Shown here: positions 41,966 to 49,580 of the stretch, piece after piece
Numbering within the stretch: position 1 is the stretch's first letter
Layout of the letters: the number at the start of each line of letters is the position of its first letter
Origin: Mangrovibacterium marinum
GTDB taxonomy: Bacteria > Bacteroidota > Bacteroidia > Bacteroidales > Prolixibacteraceae
Length of the DNA stretch: 64,000 bases
Direction of reading: 5' to 3'
NCBI RefSeq assembly: GCF_003046625.1
Contig: NZ_QAAD01000007.1
Location: 186,001-250,000, forward strand
The notes under the pieces: model-generated
Database searches by the model: none
The model's input: only the letters and a program-made list of their open reading frames with translations
Told to the model about the DNA's origin: nothing
Position numbers and translations under genes: made by a program

Positions 41966-41998
41966 AAAAAAGAAGAACCGTTGCTGATTCTTCTTTTT
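41966..41998. terminator. Bidirectional-type terminator between the sulfur operon and tRNA-Glu
   Basis: AAAAAGAAGAA (41967-41977) and TTCTTCTTTTT (41988-41998) form an 11-bp stem with a 10-base loop, giving T runs on both strands. It ends the minus-strand tRNA-Glu transcript. Confidence 0.8.
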
Positions 41999-42001
41999 GC
42001 G

Positions 42002-42073
42002 TAGCCCGTAGGGGAATCGAACCCCTGCTACCAGGATGAAAACCTGGCGTCCTAACCGCTAGACGAACGGGCC
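42002..42073 (-). tRNA. tRNA-Glu (TTC)
   Basis: The minus strand gives a standard cloverleaf. GGCCCGT pairs with ACGGGCT in the acceptor stem (one G-T). The anticodon arm is CCAGGTTTTCATCCTGG with TTC as anticodon, and the T arm is GGGGTTCGATTCCCC. Discriminator is A. CCA is not encoded. Confidence 0.97.
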
Positions 42074-42109
42074 ATCATTTCTATTTGTTTCCCTTTGTTT
42101 AAGGTGCTG

Positions 42110-42117
42110 CAAAGATA
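42110..42117 (-). promoter_or_regulatory. Candidate -7 element for tRNA-Glu
   Basis: The minus strand reads TATCTTTG, a match to TAnnTTTG, 36 bases before the tRNA 5' end. I did not find a -33 TTTG at the ideal spacing. Confidence 0.4.
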
Positions 42118-42434
42118 TACGCTTTTTTTATTCGTCCTATAGTTTGATGAAAAAAAAGACGGAAATTTTAATTTTTTTGTGCCGTTATCAGCAGCCCGCT
42201 GTTGCGGTGATTTTTCACTGTTTTAACAAATTATTGAGTGAGAGTACTTTTAGCTATTCGCTTGTTTTTTGGGGGCAATGTCTTCATGATTTTTGCCGGG
42301 TAGGGGCATCTGAAATTTGCCCAAATAAATGGTTCTGGCAGTTTCCTTCATTTAAAAATGAATAGCCCGCCGGCGGTGTCACTTTATCGAAGTTTTCAGT
42401 TGGTAGTAAAAGGCCTAAATTTTAGCTTTGGGGG
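42118..42434. other. Intergenic stretch without recognised features
   Basis: These 317 bases between tRNA-Glu and the flippase gene are T-rich. A 73-codon frame at 42144-42365 shows no family and an unlikely composition. I see no hairpin with a T tract and no good promoter match. Confidence 0.5.
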
Positions 42435-43736
42435 ATGAAGCTCAAACTAACAACCATCACCGCCATGCAGCTCAATCAGCTGATGCGCTACGGCAGCATG
42501 ATCCTGATTGGTGTTGTGATGGCTAAAAGTACCTTGGGGATCGGTGCTATTGGTCTGTATGAGCAATTCTTGTTCATAGCCGGCAGTGTTAGTTTCTTTT
42601 GGTTGAATGGCTTGTTGCGCGGTTTGCTTCCCTTGTACGAGGACGACAACCAGGTCGGGATTGGTTTCTTCAATGCTTTTTTGCTGCTGACCGTTCTCTC
42701 TGTTTTTGCCGGAGCTTTGGTGTTCTCGGTAGGGGGAATCTGGTTTCCCGGGCTTGTTGGCGGTAATGGCTCATCGCAATTGTGGATGCTTGCTTGTTTT
42801 CTGTTTTTTTCGGGGCCGGCGAGCCTGACTGAAAACTATTTTCTGGTGCGAAAACGTACCAGCTGGCTCATTGCCTATGGCATTTTTAGCGCTGCACTGA
42901 TGCTGGTGGCGGTGCTTTTACCTGTTTTTTTTCATTTCGGGATTGATGGTTGTATCCGCGGGCTTGTTGGCTGGGCACTTGTACGCTATGTTGTTTTGTG
43001 GCTGTTTGTTCTGCGCGGGCTGCCTTTTCGTTTCTCTTGGGCTTATCAAAAAGAACATATCCGACTGTCGTATCCATTGGTGCTTTCAGCCTTGCTAAGT
43101 GGGTCCGCTCAATATGTCGATGGATTTATCATTCGGTCGCGTTACGACGAACAGGTTTTTGCTGTTTTTCGCTTCGGAGCGCGCGAGTTGCCTTTGGTGT
43201 CGCTGTTGGCCAATGCGTTTAGCAATGCCATTTTGCCCGCTTTTGCCGGCGGTGGCCCGGTCGATCGCAGCTTGACAAGGATTCGCAAGGAATCGTCGAA
43301 AATGGCGAATTACCTGTTCCCGCTATCCGCCGTACTTTTGCTTACCAGTCATCTGTTCTTCCCGCTATTTTTTAATGCTGGTTTTTCCGAAAGTGCGACC
43401 GTATTTAATATTTACCTGTTGTTGATTATAAGTCGCCTGCTTTTTCCGCAAACGATTCTAATCGGGCTGAAGCAGACCGATCTTATCTGGCGGGCTTCCC
43501 TGTTCGAGCTGCTGCTGAATGCCTGTCTGAGCTTGCTCTTGGTTCGTTTCTGGGGAATCTCCGGCGTCGCCTGGGCAACAGTTGTCGCCTATTTAGCCGA
43601 AAAGATAGGGCTTTCGTATGCCGTTAAAGCAAAGCTGGGAATCTCCTGGTCAAGTTATCAGAATTTAACCCGCCAGCTGATTTATTCATTACTTTTGCTG
43701 CTCGTATTTTATTTGGTTGAGTGTATAATTTATTGA
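42435..43736 (+). CDS. Polysaccharide-export flippase (Wzx/MATE-like)
   Basis: The 433-residue protein has about 12 or more transmembrane helices. Sequence such as QLNQLMRYGSMILIGVVMAK and LYEQFLFIAGSVSFFWLNGLLRG matches polysaccharide biosynthesis flippases of the MOP superfamily. The C terminus ends in a hydrophobic helix. It would move lipid-linked oligosaccharide units across the inner membrane. There is no adjacent glycosyltransferase in the window, so the substrate is not known. The stop codon TGA is 1 bp before the ATG of the next gene, which points to coupled translation. Confidence 0.85.
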   Translation: MKLKLTTITAMQLNQLMRYGSMILIGVVMAKSTLGIGAIGLYEQFLFIAGSVSFFWLNGLLRGLLPLYEDDNQVGIGFFNAFLLLTVLSVFAGALVFSVGGIWFPGLVGGNGSSQLWMLACFLFFSGPASLTENYFLVRKRTSWLIAYGIFSAALMLVAVLLPVFFHFGIDGCIRGLVGWALVRYVVLWLFVLRGLPFRFSWAYQKEHIRLSYPLVLSALLSGSAQYVDGFIIRSRYDEQVFAVFRFGARELPLVSLLANAFSNAILPAFAGGGPVDRSLTRIRKESSKMANYLFPLSAVLLLTSHLFFPLFFNAGFSESATVFNIYLLLIISRLLFPQTILIGLKQTDLIWRASLFELLLNACLSLLLVRFWGISGVAWATVVAYLAEKIGLSYAVKAKLGISWSSYQNLTRQLIYSLLLLLVFYLVECIIY

Positions 43737-43737
43737 T

Positions 43738-44433
43738 ATGGATATTTTATTGGACGATCCGGCAACGGAAAAAACATTTCAGGAAATTCTGGCCAAAATT
43801 CGGCTGCGTAAAAATGGCGAAACGGTAGCCCTAATGAAAAAGATGGGGGTGAAATACAAGGTGAACTGGGGAGCTTCCATTATTCACCTTCGCGAGTTGG
43901 GCCGGAGTTATGAGAAGAACCATCTTTTAGCTTTGAAGCTTTGGAATAAAGGTTGGCGCGAAACCATGATTTTAGCCAGTATGCTGGAAGTGCCCGACGC
44001 CATGACTGAAGAGCAAATGGACTTTTGGACCAAAAGCACCGAGAATATTGAGCTGATTGAGCAACTGGTGGCGAATTTGTTTGTGCATTCGAAGTTTGCT
44101 TTTGTGAAAGCCCTTGAATATTGTTGCGGGAAAAAATATCTGGTGCATTATGCCGGTTTGCAGTTGATTGGCCGTCTGGCAATGGTCGACAAAAAAGCCA
44201 TCAACGAAATGTTCGAGCCGTTCTTTGCGGTGATGGCGCCCCTGGCGAAAGACCCGCAGCTGGGGCAGGTGTTCTATCGGACCATGACTGCTCTGATAAA
44301 CCGGAACGACGATTTGCGTCAATCGTGCGAGTCGTTTTTGAACCAGGTGAATGAGATGGAAGAAGAACAGGCCCGGAAAATTGCATCAGTACTGCTGGAA
44401 GATATCGCCGATTTGAATGCCGACATGGCTTAA
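43738..44433 (+). CDS. AlkD-like HEAT-repeat protein
   Basis: The 231-residue protein is predicted all-helical with repeated helix pairs. Segments such as VKYKVNWGASIIHLRELGRSYEKNHLLALKLWNKGWRET resemble the AlkD family of DNA alkylation-repair HEAT-like proteins. The family removes alkylated bases from DNA. Whether the catalytic Asp/Trp/Arg set of AlkD is conserved cannot be settled by eye. There is no signal peptide. It starts one base after the flippase stop, an unusual neighbour for a repair gene. If not AlkD, it is an unassigned HEAT-repeat protein. Confidence 0.65.
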   Translation: MDILLDDPATEKTFQEILAKIRLRKNGETVALMKKMGVKYKVNWGASIIHLRELGRSYEKNHLLALKLWNKGWRETMILASMLEVPDAMTEEQMDFWTKSTENIELIEQLVANLFVHSKFAFVKALEYCCGKKYLVHYAGLQLIGRLAMVDKKAINEMFEPFFAVMAPLAKDPQLGQVFYRTMTALINRNDDLRQSCESFLNQVNEMEEEQARKIASVLLEDIADLNADMA

Positions 44434-44571
44434 TGCCGATAGCCGAAGATTATTTTGGCAGCAATGTTAACAGATGTTACAGGAAACTGCTGTTTCGGCA
44501 GTTTTGGTTTTTCAGACGCTGTTTGGCATCATTTTTATAGATAGTTTTCGCGAAAATTAAATTGATTGAAT

Positions 44572-45348
44572 ATGAATTTTACTAAATCATCGAATCCGGT
44601 TTTCGGAAGTTCAGTTTTTAGCCGTTTGGGAACATCCGCCGATAGTGGTGTTATGACTGTAAACGGCACCATGAATAAAACCGGGCTGATGTTATTGATT
44701 GTAACATTTGCGGCTTTGTTTACCTGGCGCAAATTTTTTGGGGCTTACGATTATTCGACAACTGAAGCTGCTTTTTCGGCGGTGTCGCTGTGGTTGATCG
44801 GCGGTGGAATTGGTGGCTTTATTACTGCTCTGGTCACAACCTTTCGTCCGCAGAGCTCGCACATAACTGCTCCCTTGTATGCTGTTTTCGAGGGCTTATT
44901 TCTGGGTGGAATTTCTGCCTTTTTCGAAGTTCAGTATCCTGGTCTGGTTATGCGGGCTGTCGCTTTAACGCTGGGCGTTTTCTTTGTGATGCTGTTTTTA
45001 TTCCGTTCCGGAACCATCCGCGCAAGCGGAAAGCTGGTCATGGGTATTGTGGCTGCAACCGGAGGTATTGCTCTGGTGTACCTGGTTAGTTTTATCGCCG
45101 GTATGTTTGGCGCAAACCTGGGGTTTCTGCACGGAACCGGGAACTTTAGCATCGGTTTCAGCCTTTTGGTGGTTGTGATTGCTGCTTTAAACCTGATCCT
45201 CGATTTCGATTTCATTGAGCGAGGTGCACAATCCGGAGCTCCTAAGATTATGGAGTGGTACGGGGCATTTGGCTTGATGGTAACCTTGGTATGGTTGTAT
45301 CTCGAGATTCTTCGTTTGCTGGCCAAACTGGCTGCTCGCCGCGACTAA
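44572..45348 (+). CDS. Bax inhibitor-1/YccA-family membrane protein
   Basis: The ATG at 44572 gives 258 residues. A TTG two codons upstream is the only alternative. After a polar N terminus there are seven transmembrane helices (LMLLIVTFAALFTW onward), with the typical AVFEGLFLGGISAFFE and LDFDFIERGAQSGAPKIMEWYGAFGLMVTLVWLYLEILRLL at the C terminus. Members of this family act as pH-sensitive calcium leak channels or protease modulators in other bacteria. The gene stands alone, ended by the hairpin at 45376-45402. Confidence 0.93.
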   Translation: MNFTKSSNPVFGSSVFSRLGTSADSGVMTVNGTMNKTGLMLLIVTFAALFTWRKFFGAYDYSTTEAAFSAVSLWLIGGGIGGFITALVTTFRPQSSHITAPLYAVFEGLFLGGISAFFEVQYPGLVMRAVALTLGVFFVMLFLFRSGTIRASGKLVMGIVAATGGIALVYLVSFIAGMFGANLGFLHGTGNFSIGFSLLVVVIAALNLILDFDFIERGAQSGAPKIMEWYGAFGLMVTLVWLYLEILRLLAKLAARRD

Positions 45349-45375
45349 AAATTAAAATAGAAACGATAATTCAGA

Positions 45376-45402
45376 AAGCAGGGGGATGAACTCCTGCTTT
45401 TT
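45376..45402 (+). terminator. Terminator after the Bax-inhibitor-1 family gene
   Basis: AAGCAGG (45376-45382) pairs with CCTGCTT (45393-45399), followed by T residues. It lies 27 bp after the gene. Confidence 0.75.
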
Positions 45403-45452
45403 ATTTTCGCACGGATGTATTACTTTCGGGCGGAATTAGATAACAGATCTCC

Positions 45453-46619
45453 ATGCAAATAATTCAGGTAGACGATAAAAGATCGATCGACGCGTTTCAT
45501 CAGCTGCCCTACACGATTTATAAGAATGATCCCAATTGGGTTCCTCCTCTTCGGATGATGGTCGAAAATATTTTCGATCCCCAAAAAAATAATGCGTTAA
45601 AAAACGGATCGGCCCGTCGATGGCTGGTCCAAAAAGATGGCCGAGTCGTCGGGCGTATTGCTGCTTTTGTCACCGATACCTATTCGTACAGTTTTGATCA
45701 ACCAACCGGAGGCATCGGTTTTTTTGAGTGTACAGACGATCAGCAAGTTGCCAACCTGTTGTTCGATACAGCGGTTGCGTGGCTTAAAGAGCAGGGGATG
45801 GAGGCTGTTGACGGACCAATCAATATTGGCGAGAATTTCTTTAACTGGGGGGTTTTGGTCGATGGATTTGTGCAGCAAAGCTTTGGCATGCAGTATAATT
45901 TGCCGTATTATGCCAGCCTGTTTCAGAATTACGGCTTTCAAACTTATTACGAGCAGTACAGTTATCATCTGGATATTACCAGCCCCGACTTGCCGGCCCG
46001 CTTTTGGAAGATAGCCGAGTGGATGTCGAAAAAGCCGGGCTACTCATTCCGGCAGTTTCGCTTTGCTCAAAAGGATGCTTTTATCCGCGACTTTCTGGAT
46101 ATTTATGAGCAGGCCTGGGTGAAGCACGATAATTACAAGAGGATCGATCCGGAGGATATTCATAAAATGCTGGAAGAGTCGAAGATGATGCTCGAGGAGG
46201 ATTTCATCTGGTTTGTCTATCACGAAAATAAACCGGTGGCCTTCTTTATGATGGTGCCCGATCTTAATCAGTTGTTTAAACGCATTCATAGCGGTAAGCT
46301 TAATCTGTTAAATTTGCTGAAAATGCTGTGGCTGCGTCGTCGTAAAGTGATTACCCGCTGCCGGGTGTTGGTGATGGGCGTCATTCCGAAGTTTCAGAAA
46401 ACAGGAATTGAGTCGGCTATATTCTATCAACTGCGACAGGTTATGCTGAAGAAAATGTGGTATAACGAAATGGAGCTGAGCTGGGTGGGCGACTTTAATC
46501 CGAAGATGATCTCGATCTTTAAGGCCGTAGGTGGAAAACACGAGAAAACCCACCTGACCTTACGTTATCTGTTCGATCCGAAAAAGGAGTTTAAACGAGC
46601 GCCAATTATTACCGATTAA
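45453..46619 (+). CDS. YghO-like GNAT-related protein, copy 1
   Basis: The 388-residue protein starts MQIIQVDDKRSIDAFHQLPYTIYKND, a common N terminus of the YghO-like family related to GNAT acetyltransferases. The following motif DPNWVPPLRMM and GRIAAFVTDTYSY are typical. The C-terminal half contains the GNAT-like region (RCRVLVMGVIPKFQKTGIESAIFYQLRQVM). The substrate is unknown. The adjacent gene (46680-47867) is a full-length paralog, and the two agree along their whole length in nearly every motif. Together they look like a recent tandem duplication. No signal peptide. Confidence 0.8.
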   Translation: MQIIQVDDKRSIDAFHQLPYTIYKNDPNWVPPLRMMVENIFDPQKNNALKNGSARRWLVQKDGRVVGRIAAFVTDTYSYSFDQPTGGIGFFECTDDQQVANLLFDTAVAWLKEQGMEAVDGPINIGENFFNWGVLVDGFVQQSFGMQYNLPYYASLFQNYGFQTYYEQYSYHLDITSPDLPARFWKIAEWMSKKPGYSFRQFRFAQKDAFIRDFLDIYEQAWVKHDNYKRIDPEDIHKMLEESKMMLEEDFIWFVYHENKPVAFFMMVPDLNQLFKRIHSGKLNLLNLLKMLWLRRRKVITRCRVLVMGVIPKFQKTGIESAIFYQLRQVMLKKMWYNEMELSWVGDFNPKMISIFKAVGGKHEKTHLTLRYLFDPKKEFKRAPIITD

Positions 46620-46679
46620 TCGTGCTCGGTGTCGAACCAATTCGTTTAATATACTTGGGTATTCAATATAAATAGGAAC

Positions 46680-47867
46680 ATGCAATTACAAATTGTCGAT
46701 AATGCAGCAAGCCGGAAGCTTTTTCATAAAGTGCCGCATCTGATCTATAAGGGAGATAAAAACTGGGCTCCTCCATTGGAGGGGATGATCGAAGATACCT
46801 TTACCCCTTCGAAGAATCCCTCCTTTAAAAACGGGGAGGCCATTCGCTGGGTGTTGATCGGCGACCGGGGAGAGTTGCTGGGGCGCATTGCTGCCTTCAT
46901 TAACTACGATAAGGCCAATACTTTTGAACAGCCTACCGGAAGTTGCGGCTTTTTCGAGTGTGTCGATGAGCAACAGGCAGCCAACATGTTGTTCGATGCG
47001 GCTCGGGAGTGGTTGAAGGAGCGTGGCATGGAAGCCATGGACGGACCGGTTAATTTTGGTGAGAACTACGTTAATTGGGGCTTGTTGGTTGATGGTTTTA
47101 TGCCGCAGGGATTCGGTATGCCCTACAATCCAAAGTACTACCAGAAGCTGTTCGAGACTTATGGCTTCCAAATGTATTTCAAGCAGTTTAGCTACCACCT
47201 GGATACCACGCTTCCTGAACTGCCCGAGCGCTTTTGGAAAGTGGCCGAGTGGGTTTCGAAAAAACCACAGTTTAAGTTCGAACATTTTTCGTGGGATAAG
47301 GCTGAAAAGTACATCGACGATTTTGTGCAGGTATACGATAATGCCTGGCGTTTTCACGAACATTATAAACCGCTGGATAAGGACGATTTGCGCGATTTTC
47401 TAAAATCGGCCAAGCCCATCCTTGAACCCGAGTTTATTTGGTTTGCCTATCACGAGGATGAGCCCATAGCCCTGTTTGTGATGCTTCCCGATTTAAACCA
47501 GATTTTAATCGAGATGAAAGGAAAACTGAACTTTTGGGGGATCTTAAAATTTTTGTGGCTCAAAAAACGCAAAAAAATGACGCGTACGCGGAGCTTGATC
47601 ATTGGTATTGTACCCAAATATCAACGCTCGGGAGTGGACGCTGCGATTTTCTGGCATCTGCGTCCGGTGATGTATCGTAAAAATTGGTACAAAGAGATGG
47701 AGCTAAGCTGGGCGGGCGATTTTAACCCCAAAATTGTTGCACTATATGAGTCGGTTGGCGGCAAACATACGAAAACGCACTACACGATGCGCTATTTATT
47801 TGACCGCAGCAAACCCTTTCAGCGAGCTCCGATTATTAATGCCGAAAAAGTTTCAGATAAAAAATAA
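46680..47867 (+). CDS. YghO-like GNAT-related protein, copy 2
   Basis: The 395-residue protein aligns with copy 1 along its whole length. Shared stretches include FHKVPHLIYKGDKNWAPPLEG, GFFECVDEQQAANMLFDAA, MDGPVNFGENYVNWG and IVPKYQRSGVDAAIFWHLRPVM. Differences cluster in the central helices and the tail, as expected for diverged paralogs. The gap to copy 1 is 60 bp, so both are likely on one transcript. The promoter of rpmE begins 7 bp after this gene ends. No substrate can be deduced. Confidence 0.8.
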   Translation: MQLQIVDNAASRKLFHKVPHLIYKGDKNWAPPLEGMIEDTFTPSKNPSFKNGEAIRWVLIGDRGELLGRIAAFINYDKANTFEQPTGSCGFFECVDEQQAANMLFDAAREWLKERGMEAMDGPVNFGENYVNWGLLVDGFMPQGFGMPYNPKYYQKLFETYGFQMYFKQFSYHLDTTLPELPERFWKVAEWVSKKPQFKFEHFSWDKAEKYIDDFVQVYDNAWRFHEHYKPLDKDDLRDFLKSAKPILEPEFIWFAYHEDEPIALFVMLPDLNQILIEMKGKLNFWGILKFLWLKKRKKMTRTRSLIIGIVPKYQRSGVDAAIFWHLRPVMYRKNWYKEMELSWAGDFNPKIVALYESVGGKHTKTHYTMRYLFDRSKPFQRAPIINAEKVSDKK

Positions 47868-47873
47868 AAAAGC

Positions 47874-47904
47874 TTTGGAAATTACACAACTGTGTGTATA
47901 TTTG
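47874..47904 (+). promoter_or_regulatory. Promoter of rpmE, perfect Bacteroidetes consensus
   Basis: TTTG (47874-47877), 19 bases, TATATTTG (47897-47904) matches the known Bacteroidetes primary promoter TTTG-N19-TAnnTTTG exactly. The predicted transcription start is about seven bases on, leaving a leader of about 34 bases before rpmE. Confidence 0.85.
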
Positions 47905-47944
47905 CAGCCCGATTGTAATAATGTTGTTTTAAAAGAGATCAGCG

Positions 47945-48208
47945 ATGAAAAAAGACATACATCCAGATAGCTATCGTACGGTAGCGTTTAAAGACATGTC
48001 AGACGGTACTATTTTCCTGACAAAGTCTACTATTCAAACAAAAGAAACAGAAGTTGTTGATGGCGTTGAATACCCAGTTGTTAAATTGGAAATTTCAAGC
48101 AGCTCTCATCCATTTTATACTGGTAAAATGAAATTGGTTGACACCGCTGGTCGTGTTGACAAGTTCATGAACCGTTACCAGAAACACATGGATGCGCGTA
48201 AAAAATAA
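47945..48208 (+). CDS. rpmE2: Ribosomal protein bL31, zinc-independent type B
   Basis: The 87-residue protein begins [21 protein letters not shown] and ends in a Lys-rich tail. It contains [24 protein letters not shown]. There are no cysteines, so this is the C-minus form, which does not bind zinc. In other bacteria that form replaces the zinc-binding one under zinc limitation. In Bacteroidetes it is often the only bL31. It is a stand-alone gene with its own consensus promoter and terminator. Confidence 0.97.
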   Translation: MKKDIHPDSYRTVAFKDMSDGTIFLTKSTIQTKETEVVDGVEYPVVKLEISSSSHPFYTGKMKLVDTAGRVDKFMNRYQKHMDARKK

Positions 48209-48233
48209 CAACCATCTACAAAAGATAAATTAG

Positions 48234-48261
48234 AGCTTCGCCTTCGCGAAGCTTTTTTTTT
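48234..48261 (+). terminator. Terminator of rpmE2
   Basis: AGCTTCGC (48234-48241) and GCGAAGCT (48246-48253) form an 8-bp stem with a four-base loop, followed by a long T run to 48261. Confidence 0.92.
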
Positions 48262-48291
48262 GTTTTAGCTTTGATGGTCAAAAATTGAGCG

Positions 48292-49476
48292 ATGAATATT
48301 ATTTTATTCGAGACTGATCAGCGAAATTGCTTACTGCCGCTTTGCTATACCCGCCCGGTTGCGGAGTTGCGCACGGGTATCTTAACCATTCGTGAAAAAT
48401 GGACATCGCGCTTGTCCGGAAATTTTTCCTATGCAACCGACCTGTATCTGTGCGAGAAATTCCCGCTGCAACTAGAAGCCGATAATATATTGCTTTCGTC
48501 CCATGTTTGTCCGACCGATCAGCTGGCTCGGCAAGTGGCGGAGCTCAAGCTCGGAGAAGGCATCAAATGGCAGGGAATTGCGATTGCTGCACGTTTGCCC
48601 GAATTGGAGGCACACGCCTATCCGAAGCAAAAGACTGAAATAGCCTGGCAAAATTTCGACGGTGAACTCGATTATATCCGTTTCCCCTGGGATTTGAATG
48701 AGGTTAATGCGCGTCAGATTCAACTTGATTTTGAGCTGTTGACAAAAGGCCGGACATCCGCTGCGCTGAGTGCAACCAACCAGTTGCTGGGGCGCGAACA
48801 TATTTTTGTAGAGGAAGGTGCCTGCGTTGAGTTCGCAATAATTAATGCCACTACCGGACCCGTTTATATTGGGAAGAATGCCGAAATCATGGAAGGTAGC
48901 CTGATTCGCGGTCCTTTTGCTGTTGGCGATCATGCGGTCGTGAATATGGGCACCAAAATTTACGGACCGGTAACTTTGGGGCCCCATTGTAAGGTCGGAG
49001 GCGAACTTAGCCACTCCATTTTGTTGGGGTACAGCAATAAAGGGCACGACGGTTTTCTGGGGCATTCGGTTTTAGGCGAGTGGTGTAACCTGGGAGCCGG
49101 TTGTAATGTGTCGAATCTGAAGAATACCTACGATAAGGTGAAGGTTTGGAATTACCCGGATCAGAAATTTATCAGAACCGGTTTGCAGTTTTGTGGTTTA
49201 ATTATGGGCGATCATTCCAAAGCGGGCATATCGACCATGTTTAACACCGGCACCGTTGTGGGTGTTGGCTGTAATATTCACGGAACGGGGTTCCCGAGGC
49301 AGTTTGTTCCCTCTTTTTCCGATGGTGGTGCGCAGGGCTACAAAGCACATCCGCTGAAATCCGTATTTACGACCGCAGCGAAGGCGATGGCCCGACGTTC
49401 GTTGGAGCTGACCGATGCGGATCAGCGAATTTTGACAAAGGTTTTCGAGCTGTCGGCAGCCTACCGAAAGTACTAG
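48292..49476 (+). CDS. GlmU-like putative sugar nucleotidyltransferase/acyltransferase with left-handed beta helix
   Basis: The 394-residue protein starts with a short nucleotidyltransferase-like region (MNIILFETDQRNCLLPLCYTRPVAELRTGI). That matches a Bacteroidetes group annotated as putative GlmU-like sugar nucleotidyltransferases. The C-terminal half is a left-handed beta helix with hexapeptide repeats (GPVYIGKNAEIMEGSLIRGPFAVG, KIYGPVTLGPHCKVGGEL). The usual LAAGxGTRM loop is missing at the N terminus, which is normal for this group. Its job is thought to be in UDP-GlcNAc formation, but this remains a family-level assignment. It follows rpmE2, as in many related genomes I recall. Confidence 0.8.
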   Translation: MNIILFETDQRNCLLPLCYTRPVAELRTGILTIREKWTSRLSGNFSYATDLYLCEKFPLQLEADNILLSSHVCPTDQLARQVAELKLGEGIKWQGIAIAARLPELEAHAYPKQKTEIAWQNFDGELDYIRFPWDLNEVNARQIQLDFELLTKGRTSAALSATNQLLGREHIFVEEGACVEFAIINATTGPVYIGKNAEIMEGSLIRGPFAVGDHAVVNMGTKIYGPVTLGPHCKVGGELSHSILLGYSNKGHDGFLGHSVLGEWCNLGAGCNVSNLKNTYDKVKVWNYPDQKFIRTGLQFCGLIMGDHSKAGISTMFNTGTVVGVGCNIHGTGFPRQFVPSFSDGGAQGYKAHPLKSVFTTAAKAMARRSLELTDADQRILTKVFELSAAYRKY

Positions 49477-49536
49477 CAAGCTGTCAGGGCTTTGGCATGG
49501 TCATTGACCAATAGAAGGAAGCGATGAAATATCGGC

Positions 49537-49557
49537 CTGACAACGTCATGTTGTCAG
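49537..49557. promoter_or_regulatory. Perfect dyad in the lon leader, candidate operator
   Basis: CTGACAAC (49537-49544), five bases GTCAT, then GTTGTCAG (49550-49557) make a perfect 8-bp inverted repeat, 23 bp before the chosen lon start. It is well placed for a repressor or for a structure in the lon mRNA. Confidence 0.5.
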
Positions 49558-49580
49558 TTCATTTTTTTCAATTTAGAATC

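Noticed and set aside
42144-42365. 73-codon frame between tRNA-Glu and the flippase gene
   Set aside because: Poly-Lys start and aromatic-rich sequence without any recognisable fold, in T-rich DNA; better left as intergenic.
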